Assembly (NCBI RefSeq): GCF_001619985.1
Contig: NW_017264196.1
Coordinates: 124,001-188,000, forward strand
DNA: 64,000 nt
Source: Xylona heveae TC161
Taxonomy: Eukaryota; Ascomycota; Xylonomycetes; Xylonales; Xylonaceae
Reading direction: 5' to 3'
The notes below the pieces were generated by a model. The model was not told the DNA's origin and did no database searches. It worked only from the letters and a program-made list of their open reading frames with translations. Made by a program: the position numbers and the translations under genes. Positions 10,648 to 22,241 of this stretch are shown here, in pieces. The first letter of the stretch is position 1. The number at the start of each line of letters is the position of its first letter.

Positions 10648-12559
10648 TGCTATGGTAATATTTACAGTTAAGTATTGAGTTATATCTTTCTAGATAGTTT
10701 TTTGTCAATATATGAAGAGTTTTTACTTAATAATATAGTATTTTATAATATTATTTAATGATAAAAGTAATATAAAATAATGTAATAATTTAAATTGGAT
10801 AGATAAAGTAAATAATAAGATTATTATTATAGTATTATCTAAATACTAATAATTAATTACTATAAAATAGTAATGCTAGACAATAAATTTCAAGAACTAT
10901 ATAGAATAAATTTAACTATGTAGAAAAACTATCCTCCTTATATAAACAATTTGTTCTATACAATTATATCTAATTACCTTAATCACTCTATGATTACTTA
11001 TAATTACAGTAATTTTTTTTCTACTACTGCTTTTTACTTTTTTTTATTTTATCATTATATAACTCTTGTTTTATAATATTATACTATGTACTATACCTCT
11101 ATACTTTCTGTAGCCTATCTTGTACTATCTAATACTAATTCTTGTAACTATTATTATATTAAGTCTTTTTTTTTTTTGACTTGAAAAGCTAATTTTATAA
11201 TTGCCTAATTTTTTATAAAAAATAAAACTCTTTGTCTATTACTTTTTTTACTTTTCTAATTTTTTAGTTCTATCATACTAAAAGTTTCTAGCTCTATTTG
11301 TTATTATTGTCTTATCAACTATGCTTCTTAATTTTCCTGTAATATACTAATTTCTTGTTCTATCTACTATTTTTTTGGTTAGGTTTATAAAGTTTTTCTT
11401 AAGTCTAGTCATTGTGTCAAGTACATTTCTTGTAGTTGAAAGTATAACTTAGTGGTTTTTGAAACTAATTAGTAGTATTTCAATTCTAATTGCTATTACA
11501 TTAAAGCTTTTCTAGAGGAAATAAAATTTAAATTTTCTTGTCTAGTTAAAAAAGCCTTCTAGCTTTCTACTTGTTATTTTTACCTTTGTAAACAGCTTTT
11601 TTAAAACTATAATTGTAGAAAAAAATAATTTTAATAAAAGCTTAAATCCATTAAAGAATTAAAACATCTAAAGCAAGAGTCCAAAGCTACTACTTTTACT
11701 ATTTTTTTTTTCTTTTAATTTCTTCTAATTTTAACTAGTCTGCTTTTTTAAATCCTTCTGGCCTTTTTTCTCTTCTATTAGTAGAATTTAACAATTTTTC
11801 TAAAGTAATTTAAATTGATTTATGGTTTTTGTAAATTAAATTTTTTTTCATAGTTAAGCTATTTAACATAGTATTTTCATTACTAATCTCTTTTTTTTGT
11901 GTCTAAAATTTTTTTGACATTATATTCTTTGTTTTTAGATAAAATATCTAGTTTCTTTACAAGTAATATATTTTCTAGTACTAGTTTTAATAATGAGATA
12001 TAGAATATTAGATGTATTTTTGTTTCTTTAGATAGTTATAATTAATATATTACTTTGTTAACTTATTTCTTGATTTCAAAAGGTCTTGCCTTGACATAAT
12101 CTAATTTTTTGTTTAATCTCTTGAATTTCAAGTTTTTATAGAGTAGGTAAACTTTACTCTCCTTCTTAAAAATTGGTTTGTTTAATCTTTTTTGATTGAT
12201 ATACTCTTGCATTTTCTGGTTTTTAAACTTGATTTTTTATTGTAGTAACTCATGAAGTTTCTTGATTTCTTGGCTATATTGTAATTCTTGTAGTAATGTA
12301 TTATTGCTTTTGATTTCTATTCTTTAAACTATTAGATTATATTTATAATTTGCTTAAAATAGTAACATTCTAATAGTATCTTGTTTTGTACTATTATATA
12401 TATATTAGGCAACTAGTAACAATAGTACTCAATTGTCTTATTTATAACTAATGTAGTACTATAGATACTATTTAATAATTTAGTTAATTCTTTTGATTTG
12501 TCTGTCTATTTATAAATAAGCTATTGTTAACATTTTGTACTCTACTCCTAAACTTACTA
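10648..12559 (-). mobile_element. Old Ty3/Gypsy copy, left part: LTR plus antisense-ORF and integrase-end region
   Basis: An LTR at about 10,648-11,158 aligns throughout with the LTRs of the younger copy at 21,026 and 28,078. It is followed by sequence aligning with 21,547-22,930 of the younger copy (antisense-ORF region, then the chromodomain and integrase end). The alignment stops abruptly at about 12,559 and resumes in register at 31,251. It is badly broken throughout by RIP-type decay and is clearly older than the copy nested between its halves. Confidence 0.8.
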
Positions 12560-15500
12560 CTTAAATGCTTGTATAGTTATTATTTAAACTATTATAAATT
12601 TATTTTTATTTTAAATTCTAAATTTAAATTATAATTTAAAATATTAAATAATTTTTAAAATTTATTAAAATTTTTATCTATCTTAAATTTTGAACTTTAT
12701 ATATATTAATAATTTATATATTAATATTAATTAAATAAATAAAAAAATTATTATATTTTATTTTTAGTTTTTAGTTTCAAAATTTAATATTTATAAATAA
12801 TGAATTAAATTAATTTAAAAATATATTATAAATTTAAAATTATACTTTTTGGTTTTTAACTATTTTAAATTCTATTAATTTATATAATTATAAATAATAA
12901 TTTTTATTATATTATTTTTATTATTTCTAGTTTTTAAATTATTTTTAGTTTTTAATTTATGTAAAATTTTGAAAAAACTAAAGTTTAAATTTAAAAAATA
13001 ATAATTTAAAGATAAATAATAATAGACATAAATTTTTAGTATTAAAATTATATTTCAAAGCAAGATAGCTAGAGTATTTATAGTATTAAAAAAAGCAGTA
13101 TATAAGAGTATCATGAAAGTAATTTATACTATAAAGAGTAATAAGAAAATGTATAGTTTAAAACATTATATTAAGAGATTTAAGTTTATAATCATCTAAC
13201 ATTGATAGTGTCAAAAGCTTATTATTATTTTTTTCTATTTTGTCTTTGTAGTTTGTTTTATTTTTACTGTCTATCAATATATATTTTCTTTTTGCTGTCT
13301 CTCTAAAGATAGTAAAAAATAAAATAGTATCTAAATTCTTATTTAAATTAACTAATTGCTATTTTCTATTTAATTTAATGAACTGCTTTCAAAGCAAGAA
13401 ATTACTTGTAGTAACTATATTGTAGAACTTTTTTTTATACCTAAAAGTATTAAAAACAGTAAGGAAATATACATGATTATACTTGGCTAGTTAAGGATCT
13501 AAAAAGTTAATGTATTGTCTAGTAGTATGTTGCTACTAATGTAGTGATGTCAAGCAGTAATATATGATAAAGATAATAAAAGCAACTAGATACTACAAGT
13601 TAGTAATAATAAAAAATCTAAAAGTTTAGATGGCAACTTGTATTTAAAAAATTCCAGGTCTAGTAGTATAATTTTATTGAAAGTTACCTCTTCTTTAATC
13701 TACTAAAATATATTTTTGAGCTAATGTAGTTGAAAATTATTATTTAAAGTATTGTAAACAAACTTAAAGTTTTTAGATAACTTTAACTTAGTAGATTTTA
13801 CATCAACTTACTAATTTATAAATGCATTATAGTAAGAGAGGGTCTAGTACTTCTAGATCTTAAATTAAGATTTTATACAAGATACAGTACATTTGAAAGT
13901 CTTGTAACTTGACTTTATACCAGAAAAGACTGCTTCTACTAGTGAGACACAATCTATGCTTAAAAGTATTGCTAAAAATATCTGTCTTGCCATGTTCTTG
14001 AGTTTGATAAAAAGTACTAATTTTATATTTAATATAATGTAAACACTACTTGAATTAAAATAACCCCCTCCTCCTCTATCTCCACCAATAAGACTTCAAA
14101 TCAAGTACAAATTGATTTAAATTAAAGAAAACTTTTCAGGCTCTTAATTCCATCTTGATTGACTCTAATTGAGTTAAAATTGATAGAGTTATAAGAGTTT
14201 GAAATTTTTTTTAATTTGGAGACAAGAAAAGAAAGGTTTCTTCCCTCACTATTCAATCAAATCTTATTTTATTTACTTCAAACTTGTTTTATATGTTTAT
14301 TTATCTATTTTATTTAATTTATCCAAAATTCACAAAAAAATCACTAGTGGTTGTGGTTCTTTTGCATCCTAAATTCTAGGTACTAAGTACTATACTACTA
14401 AGTGAAAAATTTTCACCCCCCCTGCAACTCTATCAATTCTTGTTAAATCTTCTTTAAAACTTGTTAACTATTTTTTGCATATAAAAGTACTGTATTTCAT
14501 TTTGAATTTTGTTATTATCATTGTTTGTTGTTGAGTTATTAAGTGTTAAAGTTTCTATATTTTTTGTGTTACAAAATACCTTCCCTCTCATAACATCACC
14601 AATCCTTTGTCAATTCCATTTCTGCAAGTTATTTTTGATTTTATCTGCTTTACACTCCATTTTCCATCATTATTTGTGTGGGTGGACCTCCTGGTTGCCT
14701 AGTTATAAGACATTCTCTTCAGAGTGCTTTATACTAGAAGTCAGGTGATTTCTCCTCATAACACCACTAATTCTTTGCCAATTTCATTTGTATAAATTGC
14801 ATTATTAAGTTTTGATAAAAATTTGTATTTGGTTTTGTATTACCTCCCTGGACCTGGACCTGGACCTGGATTTTCTTTTGTTTTTGAACTATCTTTGTAT
14901 TTAGTTTTATACCTCCTAGGACCTGAAACAAACTGTCTTTGTAGATCCTGGAAAGAGTAAGTTTCTCATTTGTATCTATTATTGATTATTTACTTTATTT
15001 TCAAAAAAAAATATATATATACCAAGAACCAAGGATACAAAATTAGGCTCTAAAAACACTATACTTTAGTGTTTTATCCTAGCTTTTAGCTGTATTAGAG
15101 GCCTCTTTCCTTAAAGACCTAATATACCTAGTATTTTGTAAAGAGCAAGAGCCTTTATAGAGTATAGCTAGTAGCTAAAAAATTAATTTAGCACTCTTTA
15201 AACTACTATTTAAGGAAACTTTTTTAATCCCTACTAGCTAGGTAAAACTCTAAAAGTAAGAAACAAGTTTTTTTGCTTTTAGAAGAAGAGGGATATTAAT
15301 CTTGGCTAGACCTTTTTATATCTAGAATAGTAAACTCTTGGCAACCTTGATAATCAAGACCTGAGAGAGTTATACCTAGTTATAAAAGGTAGATTATAGA
15401 CCAAAACCTGGACTGGATTTCCACTAGATTAAATATAGACTAGACTTGGTTTATACTATAATTTAGTGAAGAAGAGTAAGTATAATCTTGGTAGCAAGGA

Positions 15501-15865
15501 GTAAGGCTTGGAAGATACCTATAAGTAAAGTCTTACTTCTTGAAAGAGTAATTCAAGGAGGTAGCAAAGAGTAAGTTTGAAGGCAAGACTTGCTCTTTAA
15601 AAGGATATGAGTTGAACACCTACAACAAACTTTCCATCTTCACTACCATCTTCCATTGCTTTGATTGAAAATACTTTAGTCAAGATGGCTTCAACTATCA
15701 AACCAATTGAGAAAGAGCTAGATATAGATTCTCTAATCCAAGTACTACAAGAATCTCCAACTTCAAAACCAAGATAGCTATACTTAAAAAAGAGAAAATA
15801 TCAAGCTACCAATACCACTATAAAGGAAAAAATCCAAATGATAGTTAAACAAAACTAACAACTAA
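12560..15865. other. Left interior of the composite insertion, unassigned repeats
   Basis: 12.56-13.02 kb is almost pure AT. 13.02-14.0 kb is degenerate. Around 14,587 and 14,756 two imperfect direct copies of a ~45-bp sequence (CTCATAACAYCACYAATYC...) occur. Near 14,848-14,870 is a short hexanucleotide array of GGACCT. At 15,685 an ATG opens about 30 codons (MASTIKPIEKELDIDS...) resembling the start of a retroelement gag or ORF1 protein, cut off before the transposon end at 15,866. No intact gene is present. Confidence 0.45.
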
Positions 15866-18526
15866 TTAAGTGCTTTTCTAGAGATTATTTAAACTATAAT
15901 AAATTAAAAATTTTTAATAAAAATTTAATAAAATTTTTATAGTAGAAAACTATTTCTACAAGTTGCAACCAATATTATTACAAGGTTGAAAATAGTTTTT
16001 TATCATTATTAAATTTTAACAGTATATATCTTTTAATATTTAATTAAAAAAATAATTATCTATTGAATATTAGAATATTTAAAAAAATAAATGTAAAAAG
16101 TAATTAAAAAATTATTTAATTAAATAAAATACATTATTATATAAAATTGTATATATAATATATATATTTTTAATATAAAAACCAGTAACTATTTAAAGAA
16201 AATCAACAGTCCATTGACATTCTAATAGAAAATTACTATCTAATAATAATTCAGTATTAACCTTCTCTAGTATTCTGCTAGATGGTATAGGAACAAGATA
16301 TAAATGACAGCAATTAGCTGCAGGGAGGCCAATGATTAACAAATTTGCTAATAGATAATAAATTGATAGCTGTAACAAATTGTTAATTAATGGTTCACTT
16401 AACAATCTATACATAGGGTTGATCAATGAGCCAATCAAGAAGTAGTATATACTTGAATGGTAATAGCATGTAAATATCTGCTACAGTCAACACTTGGATC
16501 CTGCCAGGAGAAAATTGTCTCTGATATTCATCATGTATTGTTGATTTGTTGTAGAATTAGTATAATTTATCTAGCCATACTACTTCAGAAGCTGTCCATC
16601 ATGTCTTACAATGTGTTGGATACCATAGTTCCAGGCAAAGGCCTCTGCCAGCTGCTGTATAAATAGACTAGTGTGAGAAAGACATGATAACCTAGTTTGA
16701 GCTATAAGGTTAAATGCATTGTCATGATCCATAGCAAACCCTTGGTAGGCTAAACAGACAGAGATATAATAAGTATCATCCAGTAAAGGAGAGAAAAAGC
16801 CTGTAGGCTTATTTCTATACAGATGGTCTACCACAGGAAGAAAGCCATTCAAGAGCAATAGACATAATATTTTCAGTAATTCAAATACTTCAGTCAGATC
16901 TGGATGCAAAAAATTCTATACACCAGCCAGGCCAAGATGGAGAGACTGCTTGAGAATGTCTTTGGCAAATATATATCCCATTAAGTTTGATGGAGAAGCT
17001 TTATTAGCAAGTTGTTTAAAGTACATGTACTTGAATTCTCTAGCAAGTACATTGATGTTCATGAGGGTACCATACTCACAAGCAAAGGCTGCTAAATAAA
17101 CATCAACATGAATATTTGGTAGGCTAATTAAATGTAAGAATTTGAAACTTTTCTATATATATGCTTTAGCTGTTTGTCCATTGTAAGCCTCATCCTCTAT
17201 GGCCTCATCAATGACAGTTTTAAGACTCCTGTGCCAGCCTTCATCATCTTCAGTATCATTGTTGTTAAGGTAGTGATAGTTAGATCTTGTAGCATTATGT
17301 GTACATCTAACTAATGCTTGAAATGTACAATGAGTGTACAGAATGTATTAATGGAGGTGATCAGGATTAGTGTATTGTTGCAAGCTTATCAAGCTTATGC
17401 TCTTAGTAATAATGGCATAAGTAGTAATAATCTCTGCTGCAGGAGATAGGTAGGTATAGAAGAATGAATCTTGTTCTACTACTTGCAGGTAATCATATCT
17501 AAACCAATTAAGAGATGCATAGGTATATAGGATTAAAGGTGTTAATATTATGGCATGTACTGTCTTAGAAAGTGACCAGGAGTTTAGATAGTACAATGAG
17601 CTTTAAATGCAAGGCCATCCTGCTAGGAAAGGAAATGACTAAAAGGTATGGTTGTAAGTTAGCCCACCTTACTTGGTAAATAATGCTAAAAAGAGTAGCT
17701 CTTGTAACAGCCTTTCTACTCCTTATTATTTGGAATAGAGCATATTGTAAGATCACTCCATGATGAGATCCAAGGCTAGAACAAGCTTTGTTACTATAAG
17801 TAGGTTAGGATGTAAGCCAAGGTTTTGAAGATAATGCTATTTTGCTATCCTTTCCATTAACATAGCTGATTCTCACTACTTAGTAACAGTGTAGTAATAG
17901 TGTCCATTATTTACTGTATTAAAACTTATATCTTGACAATCTTTGTTAGTACATAGGTAGCTTCTATATCTCTACCTGGCTGTCTAATGCAGAAAACCTT
18001 TATTGTCTGCCTGCTAGAGTATGTTACTAATAAATGCTAATGTAAATGCAAACATAAATTTTTCTTTGCTAGTGATGTTCATGACCATCCCATAGTCAAG
18101 CCCTGTAATAGCCTTCATGAAGGCTACTATAGAGGTCTCTATAGATACATCATGTAGACCTAAACATAGGGTATATATATTAACTATGTTGTAATGTTCA
18201 AGGTATAGTAGATTTACTAGAATCTAATAAAATGCTTTGAAAGCATGATACATGTTGTAGTGAATGCCAAAATTGTCAATGAAGGTCAATAGTAGTAGAT
18301 TTAGCTGTGGAAATTATTATAATTAATAAAGCTAGCTTTTGCTAAAGGTTTTTAGTTCTAGCTCTGCTCTTGTCAAGTACATTCTGAATAGTGGTTGAAT
18401 CTTGTCTCTCCTTCTGCTGTATACTTAGCACATATAGTCTTCATTACTGTCATTTTCAGCTTTGACCACCTCAGGGTTGTAAGCCTGGTCTAGGAATACA
18501 AGTAGTATACTATGTATAGAATGTAG
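15866..18526 (-). repeat. Left arm of a 2,661-bp inverted repeat
   Basis: Reverse complement of 28,589-31,249. Both arms are 2,661 bp long, so there is no net insertion or deletion between them. An 82-residue open segment at 17,348-17,596 differs from its counterpart at 29,519-29,767 in about six residues. Differences are mainly transitions, and many stops are shared. Confidence 0.85.
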
Positions 18527-21025
18527 TAGGGCCTCAAGAATGTAATCTTCAAGGATTAAAAGTTTATGTCTATCAATTTCAGCTAGATTGCAAATATGGC
18601 TAAGATGAAAGCCTGACTGTTAGAGGTACAGCCAAATGACAGCTTGTAACTATATAACAACACTCTTAGGAGATTCTACAGTACTTTAAAAATCCTAGCC
18701 AAAGAAAATAAAATATTCCTTGGTATATTCATTTACTAGATCCATCTGTACAATACTACCTGGAACAATGACCTTACCCTTATTATCATAAGCATAGTTC
18801 CTAGAACATGCCCTTAGAGAAGAGCTTTAGCAAGGTGCATTCCATAGCTTTATTAAAGAATTTAATTACTTAGCCATACCAAAATATATCTTATACACTA
18901 TGGATGTAGAGGAGAGTATAAAACATACTAAATTTACTAGATTATACTAGTAGATCTATAAGTAACATTCAATTTAACATGGCTCTTTTGAATTTAATAG
19001 CAAGAATATCTCCTTCTCTATAGTAACTAGTACCATCTTTTTTCTTAGGCAAAGCAATGGCAAGTGATGTTAAAGTTATAGCTTTAGAGTATCTAGTCAT
19101 TTAGGCAATTTAGTATATTCATTTGTAAGAAAACTTAGCAAATCAAGGACCTCTTGAAGTCTTGTATACTACTTCTTAAAGTAGTTATAATGTTTTGTCC
19201 AAAGAGCTAAAGCCATTTAAAACTATAGTAGTTCACCATTCTGGCCTAGTGTATAATTACCTAGATGTATAACTTTACTAGTATTCCTGTCAATATCTTC
19301 TTGCATCTCCTTGTTACTATTCTTGTCTTCTTCTAGATCATATATATAGTTAGCAAATAGTATATTTTGCTTAATTTTAGTCATAAGACCTGAAGAATTA
19401 ACAAGGTTAGCTATATGCAGGGAATGCTCTAAATCATCTTTATGCTACACAGCATTACTGGTTTCTGAATCCTTGACTACCTCCTCACTACTAAGTGTTG
19501 TATACTAATATAGAGTAGAATAGTGAAACTAGGACTATTATGCTCTAGGGACAGACTAGACTACAAGTTGATCCTAATCTATGTTTCAAGAAGCTATGTT
19601 TGAGGCATTTTAGGAAATGAAAATGAGGAAATAAACTATTTGTTATTAATGTCCTTTAACTTTTCTCCTAGAGGGTATATATACTATGTATTACATAGGC
19701 ACTACTTCTACTTTTACCTAACTCAATTAATGTCTTGAACAATGAGCTTAGAATCATAATAACTAATGAATTTACTATTAATCTAACCAAGAACCTGTTA
19801 AATACATTTGCTAAACCTAAATTCTTTAAATTGTGTAGGTTATAAGATTATCTATTTCTTTCTATCTAATCTTGACTACAAAATAAAACAAAGAAAAAAA
19901 AAACAGCCCTAGATTAACTTTCTTGCAAATACACTTACCCCTCTAGCATAGAGCACCCTTTGTAATAGGCTTTACTCTTGATCTTGAGTAAAGCTTGTTA
20001 TAGAGAGAACATCTAGATAGGTCATTTAGAAATACCATCTTCATTAAGATTTCCATGAAAACCATCCTCCTCATCTTCCCTTTCTTCTTCTTCTTTTGCT
20101 TGCTTACTCTCTTTATAATTCAAGAAGATTTCCTAGTCCAATCTCCCCTCATGATTCAATCTAGTACTATAGTTGGCAGTAATAATGTGCTAAATGAGCT
20201 CCTCTATAGTTAGTAGCCTACAAACATTTGCTAGAGCATCAATACCACTATTCTACCTCTGTAGTTTACCATTCCTCTTGATGAACTACTTGCCAACATT
20301 AATTTTAGCATCCTTGTCTAGATTTTTAACTAGTTTGAGCTAGTCACTACAAAAGTACTCTAAGTTTAGCTTGGCCATGACTAACAAAATTACTTTGATT
20401 AGATTCTTCATCATGACTTCATCATTAAAGGTATCTTTAATGTAGAGCTTAGTAACTTTGACTAGGAACTCTTGTCCAATACATTGAATATAGCTAATTA
20501 CTTGTATACCAAGATGGTAAGATAGTAGTAGGTCAAACAAGACCATAGTGTAACAAAGATGATGTAGGTTAAGTCTGCAGCTGTTTATAGTATATGAACA
20601 TATAAGGATTTTGACTCTCTCACAATTAGTTATAAATTCATCAATTAGTTTGCCCTACTTAACATAATTTAGGTAAGATCTAAAGATTTAGGCATCTACC
20701 TTGAGTAATTGTAGTACCTTAAAGATCAAGAGTTGCTAGGCTAGGTATACAACTCAAATGATCATTTTGTACTACTCCTAGATTGTAATTTTACTAACTA
20801 ATTTTAGCAGGCACTTTATCTTTGGTGACTTTCTATAGATCTGTACTAGGATTTTCATTCAATCTAACTCCTCTAGGACTTTATACTTAGCATTTTTCTG
20901 CTTTACTACCTTCATCTACTACTACAAGAAATTAGGTTTCTCTAACTACTTGAGTACTGATTTGGCCTTGACTAAGCCATAGATGTAAAAGAACTCAATC
21001 TAAGTTGTGGTCAACATGAGCCTTC
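15866..21025 (-). mobile_element. DNA-transposon-like element, minus orientation, heavily decayed
   Basis: Begins with the TTAAGTGCTTTTCTAGAG end sequence. Translating the minus strand from about 18.4 kb to 16.2 kb gives disconnected pieces of one large protein, including FIDNFGIH-like, YYLNSWSLSKT, ILTPLILYTYAS, NWFRYDYLQVVEQ and GFAMDHDNAFNL segments. These resemble the large fungal transposase-type proteins I recall; I cannot assign the superfamily. A second region on the same strand (about 20.0-21.0 kb, starting near an ATG at 21,013) gives unrelated fragments of unknown type. Many stops interrupt both. It ends abruptly at the LTR of the younger Gypsy copy. Confidence 0.5.
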
Positions 21026-21546
21026 TGTTATGGTGATACCTACAGATAGGTGTCAGGTTGTATCTTCCTAGATAGTTCCCTGTCAGTACATCAAGGGTTC
21101 TCACCTAGTAATATAGTGTCTTGCAATATTATTTAGTGATAGAAGTGATATAAGATGATATGATAATTCAGGTCTGGTTGATAAAGTAAACAATAAGATT
21201 GTCATCATACTTGTATCTGAATACTGATAACCAAATACTGTAAAGCAGTAATGCTAAAACAATAACATCAAGAACTACACAAAACAATTCTAGCTACATA
21301 GGAAAACCATCCTCCTTATATAACAATCTATTCTGGTGGTCCTGTTTGTTGATTAGTGCTGATCAGCTATGATTAGTACTAATCACCCCTAATCACTACT
21401 GATCACTTTATTCTGCCACTAATCTCCACTTCCTTATCTTATTGTCATGTGACCCCTTGCCCTGTAATAGCATCAATGTACTGTGCCTCTGCACTTCATA
21501 AGTAGCCCTGTGCCATCCATTACTAACCCTTGTAACCATCATTACA
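21026..21546 (-). repeat. LTR of the younger Gypsy copy (left)
   Basis: 521 bp, TG...CA ends. The preceding bases are CCTTC. In the coding direction (minus strand) this is the 3' LTR. Confidence 0.88.
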
Positions 21547-21671
21547 TTAGGTCCTCCCTTTTCATCCTTTTGACTTGAAAGGCTGATTCCATGACCACTG
21601 GGTTTTTCCTTATAAGGGTAAGGCTCCCCTCCTTCCATGTTTTCTGTTTCTTCAACTTGTTTACCTCCATC

Positions 21672-22241
21672 ATGCCAAAAGCTGAATCTTCTTCTAAGCA
21701 TCATTACATCCTTGCTTCTAAAATGAGTTGTTTGGGTTGTGAGATGCCAACTCCCTGTTCTGCCTGTCATTATAACAACCATCATTGTTTAATTTCCTTG
21801 GATTCTAGTCACTGTTCTGAGTGCATTTCTCACAATTCTTTGTGTAATCTTGTTGTTTCTGCCCATGAATGGGATTGTTTATGGGAAGAGTGCTACAAGC
21901 TTGAGTCCCAACTTGAGCTTGTTGAAGAACAGACTTCTGAGCTTGCTGCTCATCAGTTATGCCTTTGTAAGCAACTAGGCAAATTGTCTTCTTGTAAGAA
22001 GGAACTATTTGATTGTGAGTTGGCTTCCATAGAAGAGGTTGAACAACTGAAGCAATCCTCTGATCCCCAGGCTTCTTCCAAGCTTTTTGTTGATCCTTCC
22101 TCAATCAATTGGTCCCTCTTGAATCTTCTGATTTCTTCTCCCTCAGGTGTTGTCAGTGGTATTCAGCAATCTTCTCAAGGCAATTCAAATTGGTTTGTGG
22201 TTCCCATGAATTTAATTCTTCCCTGTAGTCAAGCCATTTGA
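21672..22241 (+). CDS. Antisense cysteine-rich, coiled-coil ORF inside the Gypsy element
   Basis: An open frame of 189 codons from the ATG at 21,672 (216 codons if the upstream ATG at 21,591 is used) runs opposite to gag-pol, between the left LTR and the integrase end. Its 3' part overlaps the chromodomain-coding segment on the other strand. The protein starts MPKAESSSKHHYI and has about ten clustered cysteines (CLGCEMPTPCSAC, then CSECISHNSLC), spaced like a GAL4-type or other zinc cluster. A long amphipathic Leu/Glu stretch (KLESQLELVEEQTSEL) likely to form a coiled coil follows. I recall similar hypothetical proteins associated with fungal Gypsy elements; their role is unknown to me. It appears whole. 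A decayed counterpart lies in the older copy near 11.2-11.9 kb. Confidence 0.55.
   Translation: MPKAESSSKHHYILASKMSCLGCEMPTPCSACHYNNHHCLISLDSSHCSECISHNSLCNLVVSAHEWDCLWEECYKLESQLELVEEQTSELAAHQLCLCKQLGKLSSCKKELFDCELASIEEVEQLKQSSDPQASSKLFVDPSSINWSLLNLLISSPSGVVSGIQQSSQGNSNWFVVPMNLILPCSQAI

Noticed and set aside
14509-14748. 79-codon plus-strand frame in the AT-rich block
   Set aside because: Hydrophobic composition follows from T-rich DNA; no family features, and imperfect direct repeats run through it.
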